From: a virus
Reading direction: 5' to 3' (one strand)
Length of the DNA stretch: 37,962 nucleotides
Virus record (IMG/VR): IMGVR_UViG_3300043437_000121
Span: 1 to 37,962 of that record
Of this stretch, positions 24,741 through 32,095 are shown one piece after another. The notes beneath the pieces were generated by a model. It saw nothing but the letters and a program-made list of their open reading frames with translations, did no database searches and had not been told where the DNA came from. Numbering within the stretch: position 1 is the stretch's first letter; each line of letters opens with the position of its first letter. Both the position numbers and the translations under genes were made by a program.

Positions 24741-26646
24741 TATTCACCACCTCACAACCATCAGCAGTACAAGCAAGAGTCTGACTAGAATCAGTATTAT
24801 CCTCTAATTCGTACTCACTCAACTTACTCCAATCAATACTCTCAGGACTCATCTCAATGATCGTATGATAATCCTCTTCTGTGATCTCCTCATAGGGAGC
24901 CTGACGATAAGTATGATCAGACTTAGGAAGGAACGAGATACCAGATACATCATCAAAGTTCTCGTATACCCAAGCACCAACACTCATCCACTCGTCCTCT
25001 TCAACACTAACCGTAATACTAGGCTTGTGCTCACACCACGAGTCCTGATAAGCCTTCCACAACTCTAGATGATCAATAGCCGTGAGAGCCTTTTTACGGG
25101 TCATAGGAGCCTTCTGTGGGAAGTCGAACACCATGATCTCATTATTAGTCACATCAGCCTCACAAGGCACTCCAGCGTCCATTAGGAAGCGTGTGAGAGG
25201 ATCCTTGATATCTCCACGGACACGCCTAATGTAATAAGGAGCGTAGCGAGGATGAATACCACTAGCGGAATCCACAAGTTGCGACACAGTTCCACTAGGC
25301 TTGACACAAGTAATCGCAGTAGACTGTTGAATCTTGAGAGTCTTAGCAAAATCCTTGTTTGTTCGAATAGCAACTTCACGCATCTCCTTAAGGTTAGGAG
25401 CGATCTGCATGCTACCGTTCCCAGTCATCCACTTAGAGTCGAAGATACCTGTGAGCGACACGCCGAGCAGACGTTCCTCTTCCGTGTTCTGCCGCCACAC
25501 CTTACGCAGATACTTAAAATCAGTAAGGGTAGCCTGAAACGTGCCAAGAATTGTAGCGAGCCGAACCTTACGCTTAAGATCATCAAGACTATCTGATGCG
25601 CGAACCACAACCTCAGTAAGATTACAAAACTGGTGCGGACGTAGAATAATCTCAGAGCATGGATTAGTGCCAAACGCATACTCTGTATCACGCCTCCCAT
25701 TCTTTGCAGCCTGCTTGATTGCAGCCTCACGATTAAAGATACCACGCTCACCACTCTTGGACTGGTATAGGCTTAGCCATTCTTCCATGAACGCATCCAT
25801 ACCCGGCTTTTCAGAGTAGGCGACCGAATTGTTAGCAAGAGAACGTTGAACATTGTCCTCCCACCACTGACCGGACTTAGCGTTTCGCATGCGCCCATCA
25901 GAGAGGTTAGAAAGACTAATAAGTGCTGATCGCCGTACGCCACCAACCACGACCACTTCAGCAATCTTACATACAAGATCATGACACTCCAAACTTGTCA
26001 ACTTACGACCAGCAGCATTCTCAAACAACTTGGTAGTAAAGATAAACAAATCCTCTAGAGGAGCAGGACCAGACGCACGACCACCAAACGTCTTAAGGCG
26101 ACTACCAGCAGGACGAACCAGAAAGTAATCAATGCTAGGCTTCTGACCAGCATACAACATAGCAATCAACTCTCGTAGTGCTCGTGCCCAACCAGCCTTA
26201 GAATCAGCAACAGTAATAATAGTAGTACTATCCTCAAAGTGCTCATTCACAATCGGCAACTGATTAATCTCATCACGCTCAACAGAGAAACCAACACCCA
26301 CACCATTCATCAAGATATACAGGATCTCGTCAAAGCAACGAGGATGATTAATAGGCGTATACGAACAATTATACCCAGCCACATTCTCACGCTGCAACGC
26401 AGGACCAGCAGTCATAAGTGCTCGCATACTAGGCATAACCTCAAGCCCAATAATAGCATCAAGCAACTCTGCCTTCAACTCGGCAGGCATCTTATAATTA
26501 TTATTAACCTTAAGATGCTGCTCCATAAACTCTACATAACGATTAACCGTTTCAGGCCAGTACTCTCTACGATTCTCAGACTCTAGCCAGCGAGCATAAC
26601 GACTCGTAGCAATAAATGTCTGATAATCAGTTGGCAAACTCATCAT
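24727..26646 (-). CDS. nrdJ: Class II (B12-dependent) ribonucleotide reductase, monomeric type
   Basis: A 639-residue enzyme that should reduce ribonucleoside triphosphates to deoxy forms with adenosylcobalamin. Key residues: Cys94 (YNCSYTPINHPRCFDE), thiyl Cys330 in NPCSE, Cys341 in QFCNLTEVV, and the C-terminal redox pair Cys626/Cys631 (LACTADGCEV). The spacings of 11 and 5 equal those of the Lactobacillus leichmannii enzyme (C408/C419, C731/C736). An in-frame ATG at 26760 would read through the tRNA gene and give the well-known artefact MAELVDATDLKSG; I choose the ATG at 26646, six bases after GGAAAGG. Related monomeric enzymes are common in cyanophages and actinophages. Confidence 0.9.
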   Translation of the reverse strand: MMSLPTDYQTFIATSRYARWLESENRREYWPETVNRYVEFMEQHLKVNNNYKMPAELKAELLDAIIGLEVMPSMRALMTAGPALQRENVAGYNCSYTPINHPRCFDEILYILMNGVGVGFSVERDEINQLPIVNEHFEDSTTIITVADSKAGWARALRELIAMLYAGQKPSIDYFLVRPAGSRLKTFGGRASGPAPLEDLFIFTTKLFENAAGRKLTSLECHDLVCKIAEVVVVGGVRRSALISLSNLSDGRMRNAKSGQWWEDNVQRSLANNSVAYSEKPGMDAFMEEWLSLYQSKSGERGIFNREAAIKQAAKNGRRDTEYAFGTNPCSEIILRPHQFCNLTEVVVRASDSLDDLKRKVRLATILGTFQATLTDFKYLRKVWRQNTEEERLLGVSLTGIFDSKWMTGNGSMQIAPNLKEMREVAIRTNKDFAKTLKIQQSTAITCVKPSGTVSQLVDSASGIHPRYAPYYIRRVRGDIKDPLTRFLMDAGVPCEADVTNNEIMVFDFPQKAPMTRKKALTAIDHLELWKAYQDSWCEHKPSITVSVEEDEWMSVGAWVYENFDDVSGISFLPKSDHTYRQAPYEEITEEDYHTIIEMSPESIDWSKLSEYELEDNTDSSQTLACTADGCEVVNIGNS

Positions 26647-26684
26647 ATCTAACCTTTCCATAAACTCTTTAAAATTATAACTAG

Positions 26685-26766
26685 TAGGGCTGGAGGGAAT
26701 CGAACCCTCACACCCAAGGGTACCGGATTTTAAGTCCGTTGCGTCTACCAATTCCGCCACAGCCCC
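26685..26766 (-). tRNA. tRNA-Leu, anticodon UAA
   Basis: The reverse complement folds as a class II tRNA: acceptor GGGGCTG with CAGCCCT (one G-U pair), D arm with GGCGGAATTGGTAGACGC, anticodon stem-loop CGGA-CTTAAAA-TCCG giving anticodon TAA, a long variable arm, and a T arm GAGGGTTCGATTCCCTC. The discriminator is A; CCA is not encoded (CTA follows). It decodes UUA, and by wobble UUG. It lies in the operon between the phosphoesterase and reductase genes. Confidence 0.95.
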
Positions 26767-26773
26767 ATTAGTA

Positions 26774-27544
26774 TCAGCGACTCTTACTTGTCATACGAAG
26801 CATACGAGCACCATACGACACCATCTGAGCCTTACCATTATTAATAAACCAATACCCATTACACCAATTAGGATACGTCGTAGTGCCCTGCAAATACTCC
26901 GTCTGAGGAATATTAAAGAAACCACCCAACTCTCCAATAACATACTCGCCACAAGGCGACCAACCCATAGCACAATGATGCGTATGAGCAGTAAGGGTAT
27001 GACACTTCTGAACATCAGAGATAGCCAACGGATTATTAAGAGGATTCTTAGAATACGTCGTAGGATGAGCAATAAAATACTTCTGCTTATTACTCGTCAA
27101 ATAACAATGATCAAGATTAGAGAACACCAACTTGGATCCGCTCTTATCAATACCATCAAACACCTGCTTCATACTATCAACAAACGACTCACGATACTCA
27201 GCACTCTTAGTATACCGATAATCATGATTACCCTTAATAAACACAATGTTCTTAAAGTTAGCACACAGAATCTCCATAAGATCCCGAGCCTCACTCAACT
27301 CCTTCTCAATACCAGCACTCTTCTGCTTAGGATAATACTGACTCAACGAATCACCATTAAGAAAATCACCAGCAATCAGCAGATTAGAATACGACTCTGC
27401 CTCCTGAAGAAACTCGTTAACAAGCCCAGCATCATACAATGGCACATGCCAATCAGCAGTCACAGCCCAATCACCCTTCAACTGCAACGGCTTATCCAAA
27501 CCATACTCAAACCGACTCTTATCCTTAGTATCAACCAGCCTCAT
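26774..27544 (-). CDS. Calcineurin-like metallophosphoesterase
   Basis: A 256-residue enzyme with all signature motifs: D31-x-H33 (TADWHVPL), GD at 59-60 (LLIAGDFLNGD), GNHD at 105-108 (FIKGNHDYRY), H160 (FIAHPTTY) and H187-x-H189 (LTAHTHHCAMG). These residues bind two metal ions. Phage members of this family are found beside replication genes and may act on nucleic acid ends or nucleotides; the substrate cannot be read from sequence. The start overlaps the stop of the gene before (ATGA type). Confidence 0.85.
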   Translation of the reverse strand: MRLVDTKDKSRFEYGLDKPLQLKGDWAVTADWHVPLYDAGLVNEFLQEAESYSNLLIAGDFLNGDSLSQYYPKQKSAGIEKELSEARDLMEILCANFKNIVFIKGNHDYRYTKSAEYRESFVDSMKQVFDGIDKSGSKLVFSNLDHCYLTSNKQKYFIAHPTTYSKNPLNNPLAISDVQKCHTLTAHTHHCAMGWSPCGEYVIGELGGFFNIPQTEYLQGTTTYPNWCNGYWFINNGKAQMVSYGARMLRMTSKSR

Positions 27545-27828
27545 AGACCGCCTCCATTCATAATTAGTGTCAAAGCATGCAACCCATCATGCAACCTACG
27601 ATTAACCTGACGAGTCGTCACACCATCTTTATATGCTTGGTCTTGAATAGGCACACCATTCACAAACACATTTACCACGGTGAAATACAAGACTTCACTC
27701 TGCCGCTTTAAGGCTTTTAAACTATTATCAAGATCCAACTTGTAATAAGAAAAAGTAGAATCAGGATGCTGTTGTAGAGTATAATAACTGCGTAGCAGAT
27801 TTTCTACAACCTCAGTAGTATAACCCAT
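27541..27828 (-). CDS. Sigma region 4-like HTH protein (second half of a split sigma-like factor)
   Basis: A 95-residue protein. I choose the ATG at 27828, nine bases after GGAGG; two in-frame GTG codons just upstream are possible. Residues about 68-90 (GVTTRQVNRRLHDGLHALTL) match the recognition helix pattern of sigma-70 region 4, preceded by helical DSTFSYYKLDLDNSLKALKR. It overlaps by 17 bases the gene coding for a region 2-like protein, in the +1 frame. Together the two would make an ECF-sized factor of about 196 residues. It may direct host RNA polymerase to phage promoters. Confidence 0.6.
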   Translation of the reverse strand: MGYTTEVVENLLRSYYTLQQHPDSTFSYYKLDLDNSLKALKRQSEVLYFTVVNVFVNGVPIQDQAYKDGVTTRQVNRRLHDGLHALTLIMNGGGL

Positions 27829-28117
27829 CACCACTCACCTCCTCATCATTCTTATCTTTTTCTACACCATCAACGATCTCTTCATAATCAACAGAATGTT
27901 GATGACGTAGACGCTTAACAAATCGAACCCAATTTTTTAATCTATTATACACAGCCTGACTAACGTACTGTGGATCTGCGTCAGGAGGACACAACCAAAC
28001 AGCGATCATGCCCTCCTGATACAAATCATCATATTCTGCCGCTTTGCGAAAACGATACGCAGCAGTAGCGACAACTTTCTCGTATTCCCCGACTCGTGTA
28101 TTATCGGGGTCAATCAT
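27812..28117 (-). CDS. Sigma region 2-like protein (first half of a split sigma-like factor)
   Basis: A 101-residue protein starting at an ATG just after the SSB stop; the longer in-frame opening overlaps SSB coding and gives a low-complexity Leu/Arg N-terminus, so it is rejected. VVATAAYRFRKAAEYDDLYQ followed by EGMIAVWLCP and YNRLKNWVRFVKRLRHQ has the DLxQEGxxAxW pattern and basic helix of sigma-70 region 2, which binds RNA polymerase and the -10 element. The C-terminus is acidic (VDGVEKDKNDEEVSGDG), like the linker between regions 2 and 4 of ECF factors. It stops where the region 4-like gene begins. Confidence 0.65.
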   Translation of the reverse strand: MIDPDNTRVGEYEKVVATAAYRFRKAAEYDDLYQEGMIAVWLCPPDADPQYVSQAVYNRLKNWVRFVKRLRHQHSVDYEEIVDGVEKDKNDEEVSGDGLYY

Positions 28118-28118
28118 A

Positions 28119-28469
28119 TTAGAAGGGGAAGTCGTCGCCCGTAGCAGCCGGTGCCGAAGCAACAGGAGCAGCAGCAGCCGTAGCCGTGCCCTCACCAGCG
28201 ATACGAATCACAGTAGTGGCAGACAAATTATTATACGTCACCTGCTCACCATCCTTGTTCTGACCAACACTCTGCGAGTGCTTGCCGTCACACACAAGGA
28301 AGTCACCCTTGCTGATCGGGATGTTAGCCTTCTCGGGCCATAGCGTAACACTAAAGTTCTTGTTAGAACCAATAGCGCGAATTACAACGTCACGAACCTG
28401 CTTATCACCAGCCTGACGCTGACGAGGATCAAACTGAACAATACCAGCAATAGTAACATACTCACTCAT
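28119..28469 (-). CDS. ssb: Single-stranded DNA-binding protein
   Basis: A 116-residue protein with an OB-fold-like beta pattern (YVTIAGIVQFDPRQRQAGDK, VVIRAIGSNKNFSVTLWP, FLVCDGKHSQSVG), an Ala/Pro linker and the C-terminal DDFPF typical of SSB tails that recruit partner proteins. It is shorter than bacterial SSB (about 170). It lies between the resolvase and sigma-like genes in the replication operon. It should cover single strands during replication and Rad52-type annealing. Confidence 0.82.
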   Translation of the reverse strand: MSEYVTIAGIVQFDPRQRQAGDKQVRDVVIRAIGSNKNFSVTLWPEKANIPISKGDFLVCDGKHSQSVGQNKDGEQVTYNNLSATTVIRIAGEGTATAAAAPVASAPAATGDDFPF

Positions 28470-28798
28470 TAAATATTCTCCTTAGTATACGCATCCCACA
28501 TTTTGAGGAATGTCTTATATGGTACAACTACGAACCTTCGACCAGTACGCGCTTCTCGTAAAAAAAGACTCCACTCCTTGCCTCTAGCATTGTGATCGGC
28601 TTGTTTAAGATCCGCATCTTTCAATGATAGGCGCTTCTGATACTTACATTCCGGAGCAAACTCTCCGGGTAGATCAATCACATCAGGAACATCAAACCCT
28701 CTTGGTCCTGTGCGTGTACCTCCAAGATCACGAGCAACTTCTCGCTCCCAATCCTTCCACTGTTTACTACGATTAGGTGGTAGGCTCATTCTGCTCAT
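28469..28798 (-). CDS. PD-(D/E)XK nuclease, Holliday-junction-resolvase-like
   Basis: A 109-residue protein. KDWEREVARDLGGTRTG supplies the N-terminal Glu helix, VPDVIDL the Asp and FAPECKYQKRL the E-x-K of the nuclease core; the following helix (DADLKQADHNARG) carries the usual Gln. This arrangement is that of small archaeal/phage Holliday junction resolvases and related endonucleases. A second start at 28789 is possible because the G-run that could serve as a ribosome site directly abuts the first ATG. Its role would be to cut recombination intermediates before packaging. Confidence 0.68.
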   Translation of the reverse strand: MSRMSLPPNRSKQWKDWEREVARDLGGTRTGPRGFDVPDVIDLPGEFAPECKYQKRLSLKDADLKQADHNARGKEWSLFLREARTGRRFVVVPYKTFLKMWDAYTKENI

Positions 28799-29081
28799 CC
28801 CCCGGATCAGCGTTGGTCAGAAACTCTGGCTCATCCATATCATCCTCCCAAGACTTATACGACTCGGGAAGCGATGCCTTCAGAGCCTTAGCGTCATCTT
28901 CAGCAGCAAAAACTGCCAAAGCAGACTCATCATCAGTCGTGATGTAATACGCCCCATCAACAACAGCGCGAGCCGTAAGGAACTCTAACACACCAGCAAT
29001 ACGACGACCAAGCATCTCTTCATCAGTCGTAGCAACCAACTCGTGCATAGCAGACTCATACTCAATATTCTCTTCACTCAT
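28773..29081 (-). CDS. Acidic protein of unknown function
   Basis: A 102-residue, strongly acidic protein after AGGAGGTGA, one of the best ribosome sites of the operon. Residues about 16-55 look helical (DEEMLGRRIAGVLEFLTARA), and the tail is disordered and acidic (WEDDMDEPEFLTNADPGDEQ). No family is recognised. Its position next to primase-helicase and the resolvase suggests a small replication accessory protein, without direct evidence. It overlaps the resolvase start. Confidence 0.6.
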   Translation of the reverse strand: MSEENIEYESAMHELVATTDEEMLGRRIAGVLEFLTARAVVDGAYYITTDDESALAVFAAEDDAKALKASLPESYKSWEDDMDEPEFLTNADPGDEQNEPTT

Positions 29082-29095
29082 ACTTATTCACCTCC

Positions 29096-30379
29096 TTAGA
29101 ATACTACATCGGTTGTGGTTACAAGTTCAACCTTACCGTCCATTGTATCAAGGATCTGTACTTTTGTCAAGCCACCGGCTTGTGTACGACGACTCTTGTA
29201 ATGAACAAGGTTGAATGTGTTGTCACCAGTCTTTCGGGCTTCGATGCCACAATCAACTGCTGCTCCAATGTCAGACGATCCACGAGTACGAACATAACTA
29301 CTAGTGGACTCGCTCTTGTTTGTGTGATGTAGGATGATGACTGCTGCGCCTGTCTCACGACACAACACATTAATACTATCATTAAATAGTCCAGCCATCT
29401 CTCCAGCATTATTCTCGTCACGAGTATGAAAACGGGTAAGAGAATCTAGCACGATCATGTCGGGCTGATACGTGATAGCCTCGTCAAGAATCTTATCAAA
29501 GTTACGATCTAGTCGTACGCCCTGACGATGCAAGTAACGTAGATTATCAAACTTTTCCATGCCCAACTTGTGTAGACGATTATACACAACGTCGTGAGGA
29601 TTCTCCTCATCAATATACAAGACCTTGCCATGAGTATGCATAGGCATACCAAGCCAGTTCTGCTTACCATTTGCCATGCTAACGGCTAGGCTCAGACTAA
29701 TCCAAGACTTACCAACATTCGGCTCGCCAACAAGTAGCGTGGTATCTCCACGACAAATCAATCCCTCTACAAGCCAATCATACGGCGGAGGAGGAACAGC
29801 AAGATCAAGACTATTATAATGATAAGTACCACCACTAGCATCCTTGACTACATCACGAAACGTATCAATACTATACTCGTCAAAGAATTCTACAATGTCC
29901 TTAACATTATCGGGGAGGACGACACGACGCGCCTTGCTACCAAGCAGGCTACGGATCTTCTGCCACGACTTCTCAGCCTTTGCCGCAACATTATAATCCG
30001 CATCATTATCAAGTACAACAAACACCTTGTCGTACTGGTTTAGAATGTCAGTCTCAGCCTTGTCCACACCAAACAAGCCCGGAGTACCATAAACATTCTG
30101 AATGCCCTCTTGCCAGAGTCGCATCGTGTCTGTCTCTCCCTCAACAAGAAACGTGTACGCCTTGCTATCGTCAAGGGGTCCATGATACAAGCCCAACTTC
30201 AAACCCGACTTTGAAGCAAACTTGCGCTTACCGGGACCAATGTAACGCTTCTTGTCTCCGGCTTCGTATGGGAACACAACCCAGTCTGCGTCCTCACTAC
30301 GAATACCGAAGGCGGTTAGAGTCTCACCTGTGATACCTTTTTCTGTTTCGAACCAATTCTTATGAGCCTCTGTAATCAT
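29096..30379 (-). CDS. Primase-helicase (Toprim plus RecA-like ATPase)
   Basis: A 427-residue protein after AAAGGAG. Toprim: FLVEGETDTMRL with Glu80 and VVLDNDAD with D124/D126. Then a RecA-like motor: Walker A GEPNVGKS (218-225), Walker B MIVLDSL (308-314), and a downstream AAVIILHHTNKSE switch. This matches RepA/T7 gp4-like bifunctional proteins, but no N-terminal zinc-binding motif is seen and the protein is shorter than T7 gp4 (566). Expected roles are unwinding at the fork and possibly primer synthesis; the latter is uncertain without the zinc domain. Confidence 0.85.
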   Translation of the reverse strand: MITEAHKNWFETEKGITGETLTAFGIRSEDADWVVFPYEAGDKKRYIGPGKRKFASKSGLKLGLYHGPLDDSKAYTFLVEGETDTMRLWQEGIQNVYGTPGLFGVDKAETDILNQYDKVFVVLDNDADYNVAAKAEKSWQKIRSLLGSKARRVVLPDNVKDIVEFFDEYSIDTFRDVVKDASGGTYHYNSLDLAVPPPPYDWLVEGLICRGDTTLLVGEPNVGKSWISLSLAVSMANGKQNWLGMPMHTHGKVLYIDEENPHDVVYNRLHKLGMEKFDNLRYLHRQGVRLDRNFDKILDEAITYQPDMIVLDSLTRFHTRDENNAGEMAGLFNDSINVLCRETGAAVIILHHTNKSESTSSYVRTRGSSDIGAAVDCGIEARKTGDNTFNLVHYKSRRTQAGGLTKVQILDTMDGKVELVTTTDVVF

Positions 30380-30388
30380 TATTCTCCT

Positions 30389-31129
30389 TTAGTTAAGCAC
30401 ACGAATGAAAGCAGCAACGTCAGTAACGCGACGTTCCATAAGAGCAACCATGCCACCATCCGACGGATTAGTACCACTAGTGTTGCCCTCAATACTAGTG
30501 AACGTCTTTTTCTTGCCCGGAGGAACATTCACAATACCAACATGGTCAGGCACACCATCGCCCTTCCAATCAAATAGGACAACATCACCAACCTGAGCAT
30601 CAGCAGCCTTAACAATCTTAAGACCATTACGCATAGCCTTAGCATCAGCAAGGATATACGGACAATAAGCGTACTTGCTGCCCTTAACGAACGACTTGCT
30701 CTTTGCCTGAGTGAAACAATACGTCACGAACATAGCGCACCACGGTCCACGCATACCATACCAATTAGAGAACATAACAATGTTAGAACCAGCAGGCTGC
30801 TCACTCACACCAATAAAACGACTAGCAATGTCAAGAGCATCAGCACCAATGTACTTATTCTTGTTACGAGACTTGGCTCGCTGTCGCATGATTAGACTAG
30901 GCTTAGCCTTACCAGCAAGGAACTGGAACAACTGATCGTCAAACTGACTATTAATATTCTTCTCAGCATAACCAAGATCCCACTTAGCAGCCTTCGTAGC
31001 AGCCGCAGTAATAGGACCATACAATGCATCAATCTTATCATTATAATAACCATGATGCTTTAGCGCACCTTGTGCCGCACTAACATCAGCGCCCTTCATA
31101 TTTGGACTAGTCAACACTAACGTTCTCAT
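30389..31129 (-). CDS. Endolysin: peptidoglycan-binding domain plus CHAP amidase/endopeptidase
   Basis: A 246-residue enzyme. Residues 10-72 resemble the PG_binding_1 helical fold (VSAAQGALKHHGYYNDKIDA). Residues about 98-240 form a CHAP domain with Cys131 (GPWCAMFVTYC), His196 (VPDHVGIV) and Glu214/Asn216 (TSIEGNTS) as the active-site set. There is no signal peptide, so export needs the holin of the opposite strand. The gene sits between primase-helicase and polymerase, an unusual place for a lysis gene, but T7 gene 3.5 (amidase) is also placed among replication genes. Confidence 0.87.
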   Translation of the reverse strand: MRTLVLTSPNMKGADVSAAQGALKHHGYYNDKIDALYGPITAAATKAAKWDLGYAEKNINSQFDDQLFQFLAGKAKPSLIMRQRAKSRNKNKYIGADALDIASRFIGVSEQPAGSNIVMFSNWYGMRGPWCAMFVTYCFTQAKSKSFVKGSKYAYCPYILADAKAMRNGLKIVKAADAQVGDVVLFDWKGDGVPDHVGIVNVPPGKKKTFTSIEGNTSGTNPSDGGMVALMERRVTDVAAFIRVLN

Positions 31130-31362
31130 ACCATACTCCTTTGATTTTGGATTACTCGCTGCTCTTCAATATAGATCAGCCTATCAATATACCACTTAGC
31201 CTTACGAAGATCCTCAATACCATTCTTATAACGATACCGACTCACATACTTTAGCACATTGCCCTGATGATAGTCAAGTGCCAAACCCTCAATGGCTGTA
31301 ATAACTTCCATATCGCCCTGAGTATAATGTTTAGGACTATTTACGGGATCATCAATTGCCAT
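31126..31362 (-). CDS. DUF3310 protein (T7 gp1.7-like)
   Basis: A 78-residue protein. The start is the ATG at 31362 after GGAGGAA; upstream in-frame codons overlap polymerase coding. DPVNSPKHYTQGDMEVITAI and GNVLKYVSRYRYKNGIEDLR carry the DUF3310 pattern with conserved Pro-Lys-His-Tyr and Lys-Tyr-x-x-Arg. The T7 member gp1.7 is reported as a nucleotide kinase; whether this short version has that activity is unknown. It overlaps the polymerase end by 11 bases and the endolysin start by 4. Confidence 0.85.
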   Translation of the reverse strand: MAIDDPVNSPKHYTQGDMEVITAIEGLALDYHQGNVLKYVSRYRYKNGIEDLRKAKWYIDRLIYIEEQRVIQNQRSMV

Positions 31363-32095
31363 TGTATTCCTCCTTATCAGCCCAATTAGTAGTAGACCAT
31401 TCGCAGTCTGTTTCAATACTAACGAATTGTTCTACGATTTTATTCCCCATCAAGTAGGGAACATGTGTAACAAGATGGCTAATCTCTGCCTTATCTGCAT
31501 CAATAATAATTTCGTCATGCACGATATTGACAATGTGACTAGCACAATGCTTGTCTAGAAATGTGCTGACCTTAACTACGGCATCCCGCATAAGATCAGC
31601 AGCGGAACCCTGAATGAGCGCGTTGAGTGCTTTATGGTGCTCTTCGACATGTAGCCGACGACCATACAAATTACTGATATACCCACGGCTATTCAGAGTT
31701 TCGCTAATTTGATTGTTTAGTTTTGCAATGCCCGGACGAGTCTCATGATAAGCCTTAAGCAATCGTTTGGCTTCTTTAAAGTCTACGCCTAGTTGTCGCA
31801 TAATTGTAGGAGTACCACCACCATAGATGATACTAAAGTTTAGTGTTTTACCAACTTGCCGCTGGTCGTCTGTGATGCGTTCCGATGCGTATAGTCCTTG
31901 GGCGGTAACAAGGTGCGGATCTGCTCCATTGTTAATTTCGTTTGCAAGCGAATTATCGTTGATCCCTCGTGACAAGTAGTAAGCGAGTAGACGGACTTCG
32001 ATGGCTTTATAGTCAAAGAATAAGAATGCATCCAACTTGGGTTCAAATGCTCGTTTAACATCTTTTTGACTCCTTGGAATATTCTGTACGTTCAT
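31352..32095 (-). CDS. polA: DNA polymerase family A, C-terminal piece (motifs A, B, C)
   Basis: A 247-residue protein beginning MNVQNIPRS, the middle of the conserved PolA segment SSxxPNxQNIP. It holds motif A (FFDYKAIEVRLLAYY, Asp28), motif B (RQVGKTLNFSIIYGG, Lys83/Tyr91) and motif C (IVHDEIIID, His193-Asp194-Glu195), thus all catalytic aspartates. It starts in an ATGA overlap with the stop of the N-terminal piece, in the -1 frame. A GGAG lies about 10 bases upstream. Activity would require re-initiation and assembly of the two chains, -1 frameshifting, or the split could be an error. Confidence 0.85.
   Translation of the reverse strand: MNVQNIPRSQKDVKRAFEPKLDAFLFFDYKAIEVRLLAYYLSRGINDNSLANEINNGADPHLVTAQGLYASERITDDQRQVGKTLNFSIIYGGGTPTIMRQLGVDFKEAKRLLKAYHETRPGIAKLNNQISETLNSRGYISNLYGRRLHVEEHHKALNALIQGSAADLMRDAVVKVSTFLDKHCASHIVNIVHDEIIIDADKAEISHLVTHVPYLMGNKIVEQFVSIETDCEWSTTNWADKEEYNGN

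Noticed and set aside
26647-26760. N-terminal extension of the reductase beginning MAELVDATDLKSG
   Set aside because: This is the known translation artefact of a leucine tRNA gene; the region folds as tRNA-Leu(UAA) and a good ribosome site lies before the ATG at 26646.
29980-30333. Plus-strand frames opposite the primase-helicase and endolysin
   Set aside because: Products are His/Pro/Ser/Arg-rich antisense strings without ribosome sites, opposite genes with clear catalytic motifs.
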